From NCBI GenBank assembly GCA_030635805.1, contig DAOVYC010000006.1:1-12402 (forward strand): DNA of 12,402 nt, written 5' to 3'. A model generated the notes under the pieces. That model saw only the letters and a program-made list of their open reading frames with translations. It was not told where the DNA came from and ran no database searches. This DNA is from a bacterium. Its GTDB lineage: Bacteria; Patescibacteriota; Gracilibacteria; JAUYGZ01; DAOVYC01. The position numbers were made by a program, and so were the translations under genes. Below, piece by piece: positions 7,763-12,402 of this stretch (position 1 is its first letter; every line of letters starts with the position of its first letter).

Positions 7763-7848
7763 TAAATAGCGAATAAAGCGTTCCGAAGTGAAGTAGCTGT
7801 GAGTTGTCGAACAGTAACGGAACGTAGGATTCCGAAATGAAATTTACT
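7761..7848. repeat. Nested inverted repeats and a direct repeat in the spacer before tRNA-Thr
   Basis: An outer pair AGTAAAT (7761-7767) with ATTTACT (7842-7848) encloses an inner pair CGTTCCG (7779-7785) with CGGAACG (7818-7824). A near-identical direct repeat TTCCGAAGTGAA (7781-7792) and TTCCGAAATGAA (7830-7841) overlaps them. This could be a folded RNA element or a degraded palindromic repeat. No open reading frame or known riboswitch is recognised. Apart from the terminator hairpin, the rest of the 7763-7960 gap shows nothing clear. Confidence 0.4.
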
Positions 7849-7923
7849 TTGAGGTCATGGTTGAAGAATCCAACAAAGTTAATTTCTATTGAGGAAAGCT
7901 TTATCCTATTGGCTTGTATTATG

Positions 7924-7955
7924 TTCGATATTAAGTAAAATCATATCGAATTTTT
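7924..7955 (+). terminator. Terminator-like hairpin between the SLH gene and tRNA-Thr
   Basis: A perfect 8-bp stem, TTCGATAT (7924-7931) with ATATCGAA (7943-7950), has an 11-base loop and is followed by five T (7951-7955). It would end plus-strand transcripts of the surface-protein genes just before the tRNA at 7961. The apparent TGA stop of the minus-strand pabC frame (7943-7941) falls at the loop edge of this hairpin. Confidence 0.6.
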
Positions 7956-8786
7956 GTCTTGCCGCGATAGCTCAGTTGGTAGAGCGCACCCATGGTAAGG
8001 GTGAGGTCCCGGGTTCGAATCCCGGTCGCGGCTCCATTTAAAAACTCTCCCCAACTCCCTCGTCTTCTCCCCGACTTTCCCATCTCCAATTTCCTTCCCA
8101 TTAATTCGGATCACCGGAATAATTTCTCTGGTTGTTTGTGTTAGAAAAACTTCATCCGCTTTTTTCAATTCTTCCACATTAATTTCTTTAAATTCACAAT
8201 CGGAAATATCAAGCACGGTCTGACGGGTAATGCCTTTCAGAATATTTCTATCCGTTGTGAATAACCCTCCATCCTTTACCCAGAAGAGATTTGAAAAAGA
8301 TCCCTCTGTCACCATTCCCTTCGAATTAACCAGCAGAGCGTCAAAACTGCCGCTCTTTTCCGCTTCATAATGTGCCGTGTAGCTTTCCAGATAATCCAGC
8401 GATTTTGCCTCGGGATTTCTTCGTTCCAGTGGAACGGTTGCCACCGAAACTCCATTGTAAATATTTTCGTCAATCTCCAGTTTTTCACATTTAACCAAAA
8501 CATTCCCGTCAGTCACTACCACTTTTATCCGTACCGGATCAAAATCACACAATTCCAGCGTTTTCAGAATGTATTTTCTTATTTCAGAAATCAAACACTG
8601 AAGTTCAAGTTCAACAATCTCTGCCGATTTTTCCAGCCGTTCAAGATGCTCATCCAGCTTAAAAATTTCTCCATTATACGTTCGCATCGTTTCAAAAACG
8701 CCAAAATTGCCACCTTCTCGCGGGTTAAAAAGGTTATTTTTCTTGTGACTCGAAGCCACTTGCTTACCGTTCATTGTAAATATCAT
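7941..8786 (-). CDS. pabC: Class IV PLP aminotransferase family, probable aminodeoxychorismate lyase; 3' end runs through tRNA-Thr
   Basis: PabC uses pyridoxal phosphate to split 4-amino-4-deoxychorismate into p-aminobenzoate and pyruvate. Seen: GVFETMRTYNGEIF (29-42), LDEHLERL (44-51), a likely PLP lysine K128 in AKSLDYLESY, VTEGSFSNLFWV (159-170; E161 cofactor-side) and ILKGITRQTVLD (182-193). These are class IV aminotransferase motifs, shared with branched-chain and D-amino-acid aminotransferases; pabA and pabB upstream favour PabC. The recognisable domain ends near residue 250 (GEKTRELGRVFK). Residues ~251-275 are simply the antisense translation of the tRNA (the RDRDSNPG type of peptide), and the frame stops at TGA in the terminator loop. 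One extra T in the run at about 8038-8042 (minus-strand sense) would give a TAA right after GRVF. So the true end is either a lost stop or a sequence error. The start at 8786 follows an AT-repeat spacer without a Shine-Dalgarno; Met5 is an alternative. Confidence 0.85.
   Translation of the reverse strand: MIFTMNGKQVASSHKKNNLFNPREGGNFGVFETMRTYNGEIFKLDEHLERLEKSAEIVELELQCLISEIRKYILKTLELCDFDPVRIKVVVTDGNVLVKCEKLEIDENIYNGVSVATVPLERRNPEAKSLDYLESYTAHYEAEKSGSFDALLVNSKGMVTEGSFSNLFWVKDGGLFTTDRNILKGITRQTVLDISDCEFKEINVEELKKADEVFLTQTTREIIPVIRINGKEIGDGKVGEKTRELGRVFKWSRDRDSNPGPHPYHGCALPTELSRQDKNSI
7961..8036 (+). tRNA. tRNA-Thr (anticodon GGT), CCA encoded
   Basis: This is a complete 76-base cloverleaf. The acceptor stem GCCGCGA/TCGCGGC pairs 7 of 7; the D-arm is GCTC/GAGC with AGTTGGTA in the loop; the anticodon stem is CACCC/GGGTG; the T-arm is CCGGG-TTCGAAT-CCCGG; the end is T plus genomically encoded CCA (8034-8036). 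The anticodon loop ATGGTAA (7992-7998) puts GGT at positions 34-36, reading ACC and ACT threonine codons. The discriminator base is T. The gene converges with pabC, whose frame passes through it on the other strand. A convincing tRNA promoter was not found. Confidence 0.97.
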
Positions 8787-8793
8787 ACGGTGG

Positions 8794-8890
8794 AATTTTT
8801 AAATTTTTCCAATTTTTAAATTTTTGAAATAATTTCTAAAGCCAAATTTGAAATTAAGATTTATTTAAAAAATTCAAAAATTTAAAAATT
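8794..8890. repeat. Exact 18-bp inverted repeat and AATTTTTAAATTTTT tandem words between pabC and pabB
   Basis: AATTTTTAAATTTTTGAA (8811-8828) is the exact reverse complement of 8873-8890, with a 44-base loop. The 15-base word AATTTTTAAATTTTT also occurs twice on the left side (8794-8808 and 8811-8825). This makes up nearly all of the 115-base gap between pabB and pabC inside the folate cluster. It could form an AT-only hairpin or cruciform and weaken read-through into pabC. Confidence 0.8.
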
Positions 8891-8901
8891 CAAAAATTAA
8901 G

Positions 8902-10170
8902 TTAAAGTTCCAGAAACGCCTTTGCCTTTTCTGTCGTTTCCGCATACTCGGATTCATTCACGGAATCCGCCACTATTCCACCACCTATTCCCAGATACAG
9001 TTTATCACTCTTACGGATGATTGTCCGAATGGCAATGTTAAAATCCATTCGACCGTTGTCACTCAGATATCCGACACATCCAGTATAAACATCTCGTTTT
9101 ACCGGTTCAATTTCGTCGATGATTTCCATCGCCCTCTTCTTCGGACAGCCGGTTATCGATCCTCCCGGAAACATTTTCAAAAGCGCCTCCAAGGGCAAAA
9201 TATTTTTTTTCAGCTCTCCGGAAATATGACTGTAAGTGTGAATTATATTTGGCAACTTCATAATTTCCCGATGTTTTTCAACTTTTACGGAGCCTATTTC
9301 ACTTACTATTCCCATATCGTTCCGAAGCAGGTCTGTAATCATATTCAACTCCGCCTCTTCTTTCTCACTAGCCAGCAGTTCCCCGATTTTTACCTGATCT
9401 TCCTGCTCATTCCGACCTCTTGCGATGGTTCCTTTGACAGGAAATGTTTCAAGTTTATTGCCCTCAAGTTTCAAAAATCTCTCCGGCGAACAACTGATAA
9501 TCTCAAAATTATCACCAACAAAATAGGCACTCATTGGAGCAGGATTCTTATTTGCCAGACGGGTAAAAAGATCAATACTTGAACCTGAAAAATCCGATTT
9601 AAGCTGATGGGTTAAATTGAGCTGATAAACATTACCTTCAAAAATATGTTTTTTGATCTTCCGGAACGCTTCGTTATACCACTCGCGACTTGAAACCGGT
9701 TTAAACTGAAGCTCAACATCACTCACTTGAGGTTCTTCAAGCTTCCAGATATTCAGAATCTTGTTCTCGAAATCAGCATCATCCGAAACAAGAATGATCG
9801 AATTCGACTCATGATTATATAAAAGAGCCGAATCATAATACTTAAAACAAGCCTCCCCATCATAAGACAAGTATCCTATCCATCCTCCCGTAAACGGAAA
9901 TTCAGCATTACCCTGCCCCTTCAAGCTTTCTAGTTTCTCTAGATCATGTAATTTTGTCCCGCTTCTATATTTTTTCTTTAAGGTAGCGGGATCCCGCAAA
10001 GCGGTGATAATTTTGCAATCTTTTAATCTTGAATTAAGCCCCAGTATCGACCATTCATGTTCATCGTGATTCCCGCCTGTATACAAAAAGCTGATATCTT
10101 TGTGTTTCATGGAGCACTTTCGGAAGAAAGTGATCAGATCAAACTCCGCTATTTGTATTTCTTGAATCAT
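8902..10170 (-). CDS. pabB: Aminodeoxychorismate synthase component I
   Basis: PabB converts chorismate plus ammonia (delivered by PabA) to 4-amino-4-deoxychorismate in p-aminobenzoate synthesis. The 422 residues fit the family. An N-terminal half has the GGNHDEHEWSILGL (32-45) and GWIGYLSYD (96-104) signatures. The C-terminal chorismate-binding domain shows NVYQLNLTH (180-188), CSPERFL (227-233), PVKGTIARG (244-252), DLLRNDMG (280-287), PGGSITGCPKKRAMEIIDE (335-353) and YTGCVGYLS (362-370). K246 in PVKGT is the residue that marks PabB, which forms a covalent intermediate there; anthranilate synthase TrpE has Ala at this place. No trp genes are nearby, which agrees. It lies 30 bases downstream of pabA and no Shine-Dalgarno precedes the ATG at 10170. 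TAA stop. Confidence 0.96.
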   Translation of the reverse strand: MIQEIQIAEFDLITFFRKCSMKHKDISFLYTGGNHDEHEWSILGLNSRLKDCKIITALRDPATLKKKYRSGTKLHDLEKLESLKGQGNAEFPFTGGWIGYLSYDGEACFKYYDSALLYNHESNSIILVSDDADFENKILNIWKLEEPQVSDVELQFKPVSSREWYNEAFRKIKKHIFEGNVYQLNLTHQLKSDFSGSSIDLFTRLANKNPAPMSAYFVGDNFEIISCSPERFLKLEGNKLETFPVKGTIARGRNEQEDQVKIGELLASEKEEAELNMITDLLRNDMGIVSEIGSVKVEKHREIMKLPNIIHTYSHISGELKKNILPLEALLKMFPGGSITGCPKKRAMEIIDEIEPVKRDVYTGCVGYLSDNGRMDFNIAIRTIIRKSDKLYLGIGGGIVADSVNESEYAETTEKAKAFLEL

Positions 10171-10200
10171 AAATACATTCGTGATTATTTGTTCAATTCG

Positions 10201-10797
10201 TTAAATTCGTGTCCTATTGTAGCCCAAAAAATTTCTCATTATTTTCTCACCCTCCTCCGTCAAAAATGACTCCGGATGGAACTGGACTCCAAAGAGGGGA
10301 TACTTCTCGTGTCTAATTCCCATGATCACTCCGTCTTCCGTCCAGGCTGATTTTTCAAAACCCTCCGGAACCGATTCAAGTATGAGCGAGTGATATCTCG
10401 CTCCCCGAAACGGATTTTCAACTCCTTCAAACAAGCCCCTTTCATCATGAAAAATCTGACTCGTCTTCCCGTGCATCACCCGGGGTGCATGTTTAACCGA
10501 TGACCCCGAAGGTCCTGAGCGAGCGTCAGAGAGTCGAAGGGCAATCATTTGATGTCCCAAGCACACCCCCAAAATAGGCATTCTTGTATAATTTTTTTGC
10601 ACAAGAATCCGGCTTGCTTGATACTCTTCCGGTCTTCCAGGTCCTGGAGACAACACAATCCCATCCCATTTCTCCCATTTCTCTTCTTTCTCCCATGTAT
10701 CCCATTTCCTCACCTCCACTTCCACTCCCAAACTCGCCATCAACTGATAGAGATTAAATGTAAACGAATCGTAATGATCAACTAATAAAATTTTCAT
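10201..10797 (-). CDS. pabA: Aminodeoxychorismate synthase glutaminase component
   Basis: A class I glutamine amidotransferase that releases ammonia for PabB. Seen: LLVDHYDSFTFNLYQ (4-18), LSPGPGRPEE (49-58), the nucleophile elbow GVCLGHQ with C79, MHGKTS (108-113), RYHSLIL (134-140) and VQFHPESFLTEEG (171-183) with catalytic H174 and E176. The enzyme should be active. Two oddities are visible. Between GHQ and MHGK there are 24 residues, where E. coli PabA as I recall it has 16; the extra part (RLSDARSGPSG, 88-98) is encoded by a palindromic element at 10506-10541. Residues 32-44 (WDTWEKEEKWEKW) hold four Trp in 13, encoded by an iterated CCCAT word. PabA and TrpG are hard to tell apart alone; the neighbour PabB decides. 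The ATG at 10797 has no Shine-Dalgarno. Upstream lies the GAGCGG repeat hairpin. Confidence 0.95.
   Translation of the reverse strand: MKILLVDHYDSFTFNLYQLMASLGVEVEVRKWDTWEKEEKWEKWDGIVLSPGPGRPEEYQASRILVQKNYTRMPILGVCLGHQMIALRLSDARSGPSGSSVKHAPRVMHGKTSQIFHDERGLFEGVENPFRGARYHSLILESVPEGFEKSAWTEDGVIMGIRHEKYPLFGVQFHPESFLTEEGEKIMRNFLGYNRTRI
10506..10541. repeat. REP-like palindromic element inside the pabA coding sequence
   Basis: On the plus strand the block is CGAAGG, then GTCCTGAGCGAGCGTCAG, then AGAGTCGAAGG. CGAAGG flanks both sides, and CTGAGCGAGCGTCAG has matched CTGA/TCAG ends around GCGAGCG. From memory it closely resembles the dispersed intergenic palindrome of the form GTCCTGAGCG...GTCGAAGG seen in many bacterial genomes. 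Here it lies in frame inside pabA and adds about eight residues (region 88-98), similar in principle to Rickettsia palindromic elements within genes. Confidence 0.55.
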
Positions 10798-10810
10798 AAA
10801 TGAAAATTAA

Positions 10811-10905
10811 GAGCGGAACGAGCGGAGGGAGCGGAACGAGCGGAAGGATGAAAAACTTTAATACCCTTCTTACCGCTCCTGCCGCTCTTACCGCTCCTGC
10901 CGCTC
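10811..10905. repeat. Facing tandem arrays of a 9-bp GAGCGG-NNN unit (long hairpin) between folE and pabA
   Basis: Left array: four units of GAGCGG plus a variable triplet (AAC, AGG, AAC, AAG) at 10811-10846. Right array: the same unit in inverted orientation, four CCGCTC copies separated by CTG, TTA, CTG (10873-10905). The arms can pair in four 6-bp GC-rich blocks separated by 3-base mismatched bulges, with a loop of about 25 bases. It fills most of the 122-base gap in the folate cluster and is far more GC-rich than other spacers. The folE transcript would carry it before pabA, so it may attenuate or process the mRNA. Confidence 0.85.
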
Positions 10906-10919
10906 TCCATAGCCGCAGG

Positions 10920-11462
10920 CTATTTTAGCAATTGCAAAAACTCATTTCGCGTCCGATGATCTTTTCTGAAAAGTCCTGTAAACGAAGAAGTCGTCACATT
11001 CGTCCCCGCCTTTTCCACCCCTCTCGCCATCATGCAAAGGTGCTGAGCTTCCAAAACTATACCCACTCCTTTTGGCTTCAAAGTGTCGTTTATAGTGTTC
11101 GCTATTTGCTGAGTAAGACGTTCCTGATTTTGTAATCTCCGTGCGAAAACTTCCACCATCCGTGGAATCTTTGAAAGACCGATAATTTTCTTATCCGGAA
11201 TATATCCGATATGTGCCACCCCAAAAAACGGCAACATATGATGCTCACAAGTGGAGTAAAACTGGACATCTTTCACCATAATCATTTCGTCATAACCTTC
11301 ACTGTCAAAAACCGTCAAACAATTTTCCGGATTCTGTTTATAGCCGCCAAAAAGCTTGTCGTAAGCTTTTGCCACTCGCCTGGGAGTATCCTTTAACCCT
11401 TCGCGCTTAGGATCGTCACCTATTTTTGCAAGTATTTCTGAAATTTGTTTTTCGATATCCAT
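10920..11462 (-). CDS. folE: GTP cyclohydrolase I (FolE, zinc type)
   Basis: FolE opens GTP to 7,8-dihydroneopterin triphosphate, the first step of folate (and queuosine/tetrahydrobiopterin) synthesis. The 180-residue length is normal for short family members. Seen: EGLKDTPRRVAKAY (21-34), the zinc and substrate motif YSTCEHHMLPFFG (69-81; C72 and H75 as ligands), GLSKIPRMVEVFARRLQNQERLT (95-117), and AQHLCMMARG (139-148; C143 third zinc ligand), then GTNVTTSSFTG (153-163). It therefore belongs to the zinc-dependent IA type, not FolE2. The TAG stop lies within a small ATAGCC/GGCTAT hairpin at 10909-10923. It is 32 bases downstream of folK, across a TAATTTTN repeat, and no Shine-Dalgarno is visible before the ATG at 11462. 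Confidence 0.97.
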   Translation of the reverse strand: MDIEKQISEILAKIGDDPKREGLKDTPRRVAKAYDKLFGGYKQNPENCLTVFDSEGYDEMIMVKDVQFYSTCEHHMLPFFGVAHIGYIPDKKIIGLSKIPRMVEVFARRLQNQERLTQQIANTINDTLKPKGVGIVLEAQHLCMMARGVEKAGTNVTTSSFTGLFRKDHRTRNEFLQLLK

Positions 11463-11466
11463 GGAT

Positions 11467-11505
11467 TAATTTTGTAATTTTATAATTTTTAATTTTATAA
11501 TTTTT
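11467..11505. repeat. 8-bp TAATTTTN tandem array at the folK stop codon
   Basis: Five units lie head to tail: TAATTTTG (11467-11474), TAATTTTA, TAATTTT (one base short), TAATTTTA and TAATTTTT (11498-11505). The folK stop (TAA on the minus strand, 11497-11495) falls inside the array, and the whole 32-base folK-folE spacer is made of it. Unit length and sequence match the TAATCTTG array at 6062-6093, which also contains a stop codon. Confidence 0.8.
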
Positions 11506-11974
11506 CCACCCCAGATTTATCCTCACAAGCCTCAAGCAGTTCAGCAATAGTATTATTGTATGACGGATGAACGAATTCGGGGGCAATTTCACCAAGGGGT
11601 ATAAGAACAAAATTTCGTTTATGAATCAGAGGATGAGGGATAATCAACTTTTCCGACTTAATCCCATTTTGATTGTAAAAAAGAATATCGATATCTATTA
11701 CTCGCGGTTTCATATCTCCCTCCGTTTTTCTCCCCAGCCGTTTTTCCAATTCCTTCACGCTACTTAGAAGGTCGTGCGGGGCAAGCTCCGTCTGAGCTTC
11801 CAGTACCTGGTTTAAATACTGCGGATGATCTTCCGCTCCTACAGGATCCGCCTCGTATACAGAAGAAATTTTCTCTATAACCAGAATATCTTTCAGGCTT
11901 TCTGTCGCCTTCTCCAGATTCTCCTCTCGGTTACCGAGATTCGAACCTAATCCGAGAAAAATCTGATTATACAT
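11495..11974 (-). CDS. folK: 6-hydroxymethyl-7,8-dihydropterin pyrophosphokinase (HPPK)
   Basis: FolK transfers pyrophosphate from ATP to 6-hydroxymethyl-7,8-dihydropterin, making the substrate for dihydropteroate synthase. At 159 residues it has normal single-domain length. Seen: FLGLGSNLGNREENL (6-20), YEADPVGAEDHPQYLNQV (40-57), LEKRLGR (76-82), the metal-binding acidic motif RVIDIDILFY (91-100, D94 and D96), and IPHPLIHKRNFVLIPL (112-127). There is no fused FolB or FolP domain. Its substrate is normally supplied by FolB; here the PTPS-family gene immediately upstream is the likely supplier. The start at 11974 is set by homology, since the conserved FLGLGSN follows at once. No Shine-Dalgarno is visible. 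TAA stop. Confidence 0.96.
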   Translation of the reverse strand: MYNQIFLGLGSNLGNREENLEKATESLKDILVIEKISSVYEADPVGAEDHPQYLNQVLEAQTELAPHDLLSSVKELEKRLGRKTEGDMKPRVIDIDILFYNQNGIKSEKLIIPHPLIHKRNFVLIPLGEIAPEFVHPSYNNTIAELLEACEDKSGVEKL

Positions 11975-12037
11975 AAATTCTTGTTATGTGCCCACCCTCG
12001 ACCTTCCCCTCCCCACCCTCAACCCTTATTTTCCCAT

Positions 12038-12104
12038 CCTCAACTTGATTGAGGGTCCAGAGGCTAGTCATTCCCAAGTTCTGGATCCCCCTTTTCAGGG
12101 GGAT
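12038..12104. repeat. Two small palindromes in the folK-PTPS spacer, one REP-like
   Basis: CCTCAA-CTTGA-TTGAGG (12038-12054) and ATCCCCC-TTTTCA-GGGGGAT (12085-12104) are perfect hairpins. The second, with GTCATTCCC just before it (about 12067-12075) and CTGG before its left arm, resembles from memory the common dispersed palindrome GTCATTCCC...GGGAATCCAG. The left half (about 11996-12035) repeats CCCACCCTC-like words. The 140-base gap 11975-12114 holds no gene that I can support. Neither hairpin has a T-tract in the direction of the operon. Confidence 0.6.
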
Positions 12105-12114
12105 GGGATATATA

Positions 12115-12402
12115 TTATTTCCCCTCATATTCCACAAACGAACTTTCATTCTCATAGATAGTTATCTTTGAAAGTGGCATCTTATTCTCCAGCGCTTTCC
12201 AAATCCAAACTGCCAGATTCTCCGCACTCGGATTTTCCATTACATCATTCAAGAGCTTATGATCCAATTTTTCATCCACCTCTTTCATAAATATCTCCTT
12301 CATTTCCGCAAAATCCATCACCAGTCCGGTTTTCTCATCCACCGGTCCCTCTACAGTCACAATTACTTTATAAGTATGTCCATGCATCATCTCACACTTA
12401 CC
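12115..12402 (-). CDS. 6-pyruvoyltetrahydropterin synthase family protein, probable PTPS-III (FolB substitute); 5' end missing
   Basis: The gene runs off the right edge; the C-terminal 95 residues are present. The first visible residues (GKCEMMHGHTYKV) contain the family signature Cys-x3-His-Gly-His, of which the two His bind zinc. Later motifs fit: GLVMDFAEMK, EKLDHKLLND (catalytic His/Asp region), NPSAENLAVWIW (substrate Glu) and ITIYEN near the end. In QueD the position after the catalytic Cys is variable; here it is Glu (CEMMHGH). Published work on PTPS-III enzymes describes a Glu replacing or accompanying the Cys, and such enzymes turn dihydroneopterin into 6-hydroxymethyl-dihydropterin in place of FolB. 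The position just upstream of folK and folE, with no folB seen, supports that role. QueD in queuosine synthesis remains the alternative; no other queuosine gene is visible. Confidence 0.9.
   Translation of the reverse strand, partial: GKCEMMHGHTYKVIVTVEGPVDEKTGLVMDFAEMKEIFMKEVDEKLDHKLLNDVMENPSAENLAVWIWKALENKMPLSKITIYENESSFVEYEGK

Noticed and set aside
7917..7922. TATTAT as a -10 box for the tRNA gene
   Set aside because: The only upstream -35 candidate (TTGAGG at 7889-7894) is 22 bases away, and transcription would start inside the terminator hairpin.
8370..8819. Plus-strand open frame opposite pabC (149 codons)
   Set aside because: pabC shows clear class IV aminotransferase motifs on the other strand; this frame is Phe/Asn/His-rich with no motif and runs into the AT repeat.
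10811..10905. Possible CRISPR array
   Set aside because: The units are only 9 bp with no spacers of 25-40 bases, and the two arrays are inverted relative to each other.
491..12402. Recoded UGA (Gly or Trp), as in Gracilibacteria/Absconditabacteria
   Set aside because: All conserved enzymes read full length without in-frame TGA and use GGN and TGG normally. TGA is rare as a stop (only the abnormal pabC end), but that is explained by TAA/TAG preference.
12115..12402. Plain QueD assignment for the PTPS-family gene
   Set aside because: The Cys-Glu pair before HGH and the folate-only neighbourhood fit PTPS-III better; QueD is kept only as the alternative.

Overview
The window looks like a chromosomal piece of a streamlined, AT-leaning bacterium. 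The best guess, from gene style and not from any marker gene, is a Patescibacteria/CPR lineage such as Peregrinibacteria. The reasons are large orphan proteins, short exported proteins with Ig-like and S-layer-homology (SLH) domains, almost no visible Shine-Dalgarno sequences, and stop codons that are nearly all TAA/TAG. The standard bacterial code reads every gene cleanly. No phage, insertion sequence or CRISPR array is visible.

Left part (1-2858): the 3' end of an unrecognised charged/helical protein faces a long unrecognised minus-strand protein. The latter has a C-terminal stretch resembling the pre-toxin TG domain of polymorphic toxins. Its promoter lies back to back with one for the next gene.

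Middle, plus strand (2904-8036): a membrane-anchored SH3b plus polysaccharide deacetylase (NodB/CE4) protein with an altered metal-site residue, then dprA (DNA uptake/recombination), a small exported Ig-like protein, and an exported protein with two possible cohesin-like domains and three SLH repeats. A terminator-like hairpin and a tRNA-Thr(GGT) follow. This part reads as cell-envelope and surface genes plus dprA.

Right part, minus strand (7941-12402): one directional folate cluster, in transcription order a PTPS-family gene (cut by the window edge), folK, folE, pabA, pabB, pabC. FolE makes dihydroneopterin triphosphate. The PTPS protein carries Cys followed directly by Glu before its HGH motif, the signature of PTPS-III enzymes that replace FolB, and would supply hydroxymethyl-dihydropterin to FolK. 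PabA/PabB/PabC make p-aminobenzoate. folB, folP, folC and a dihydrofolate reductase gene are not visible. The pabC frame has no stop before the convergent tRNA gene and runs through it antisense.

A striking window-wide feature is the spacers. Most carry short iterated words or inverted repeats, each with its own sequence: 8-bp TAATYTTN units at two stop codons, facing arrays of a 9-bp GAGCGG unit, an exact 18-bp inverted repeat, and REP-like palindromes. A similar palindrome appears to have inserted in frame into pabA.
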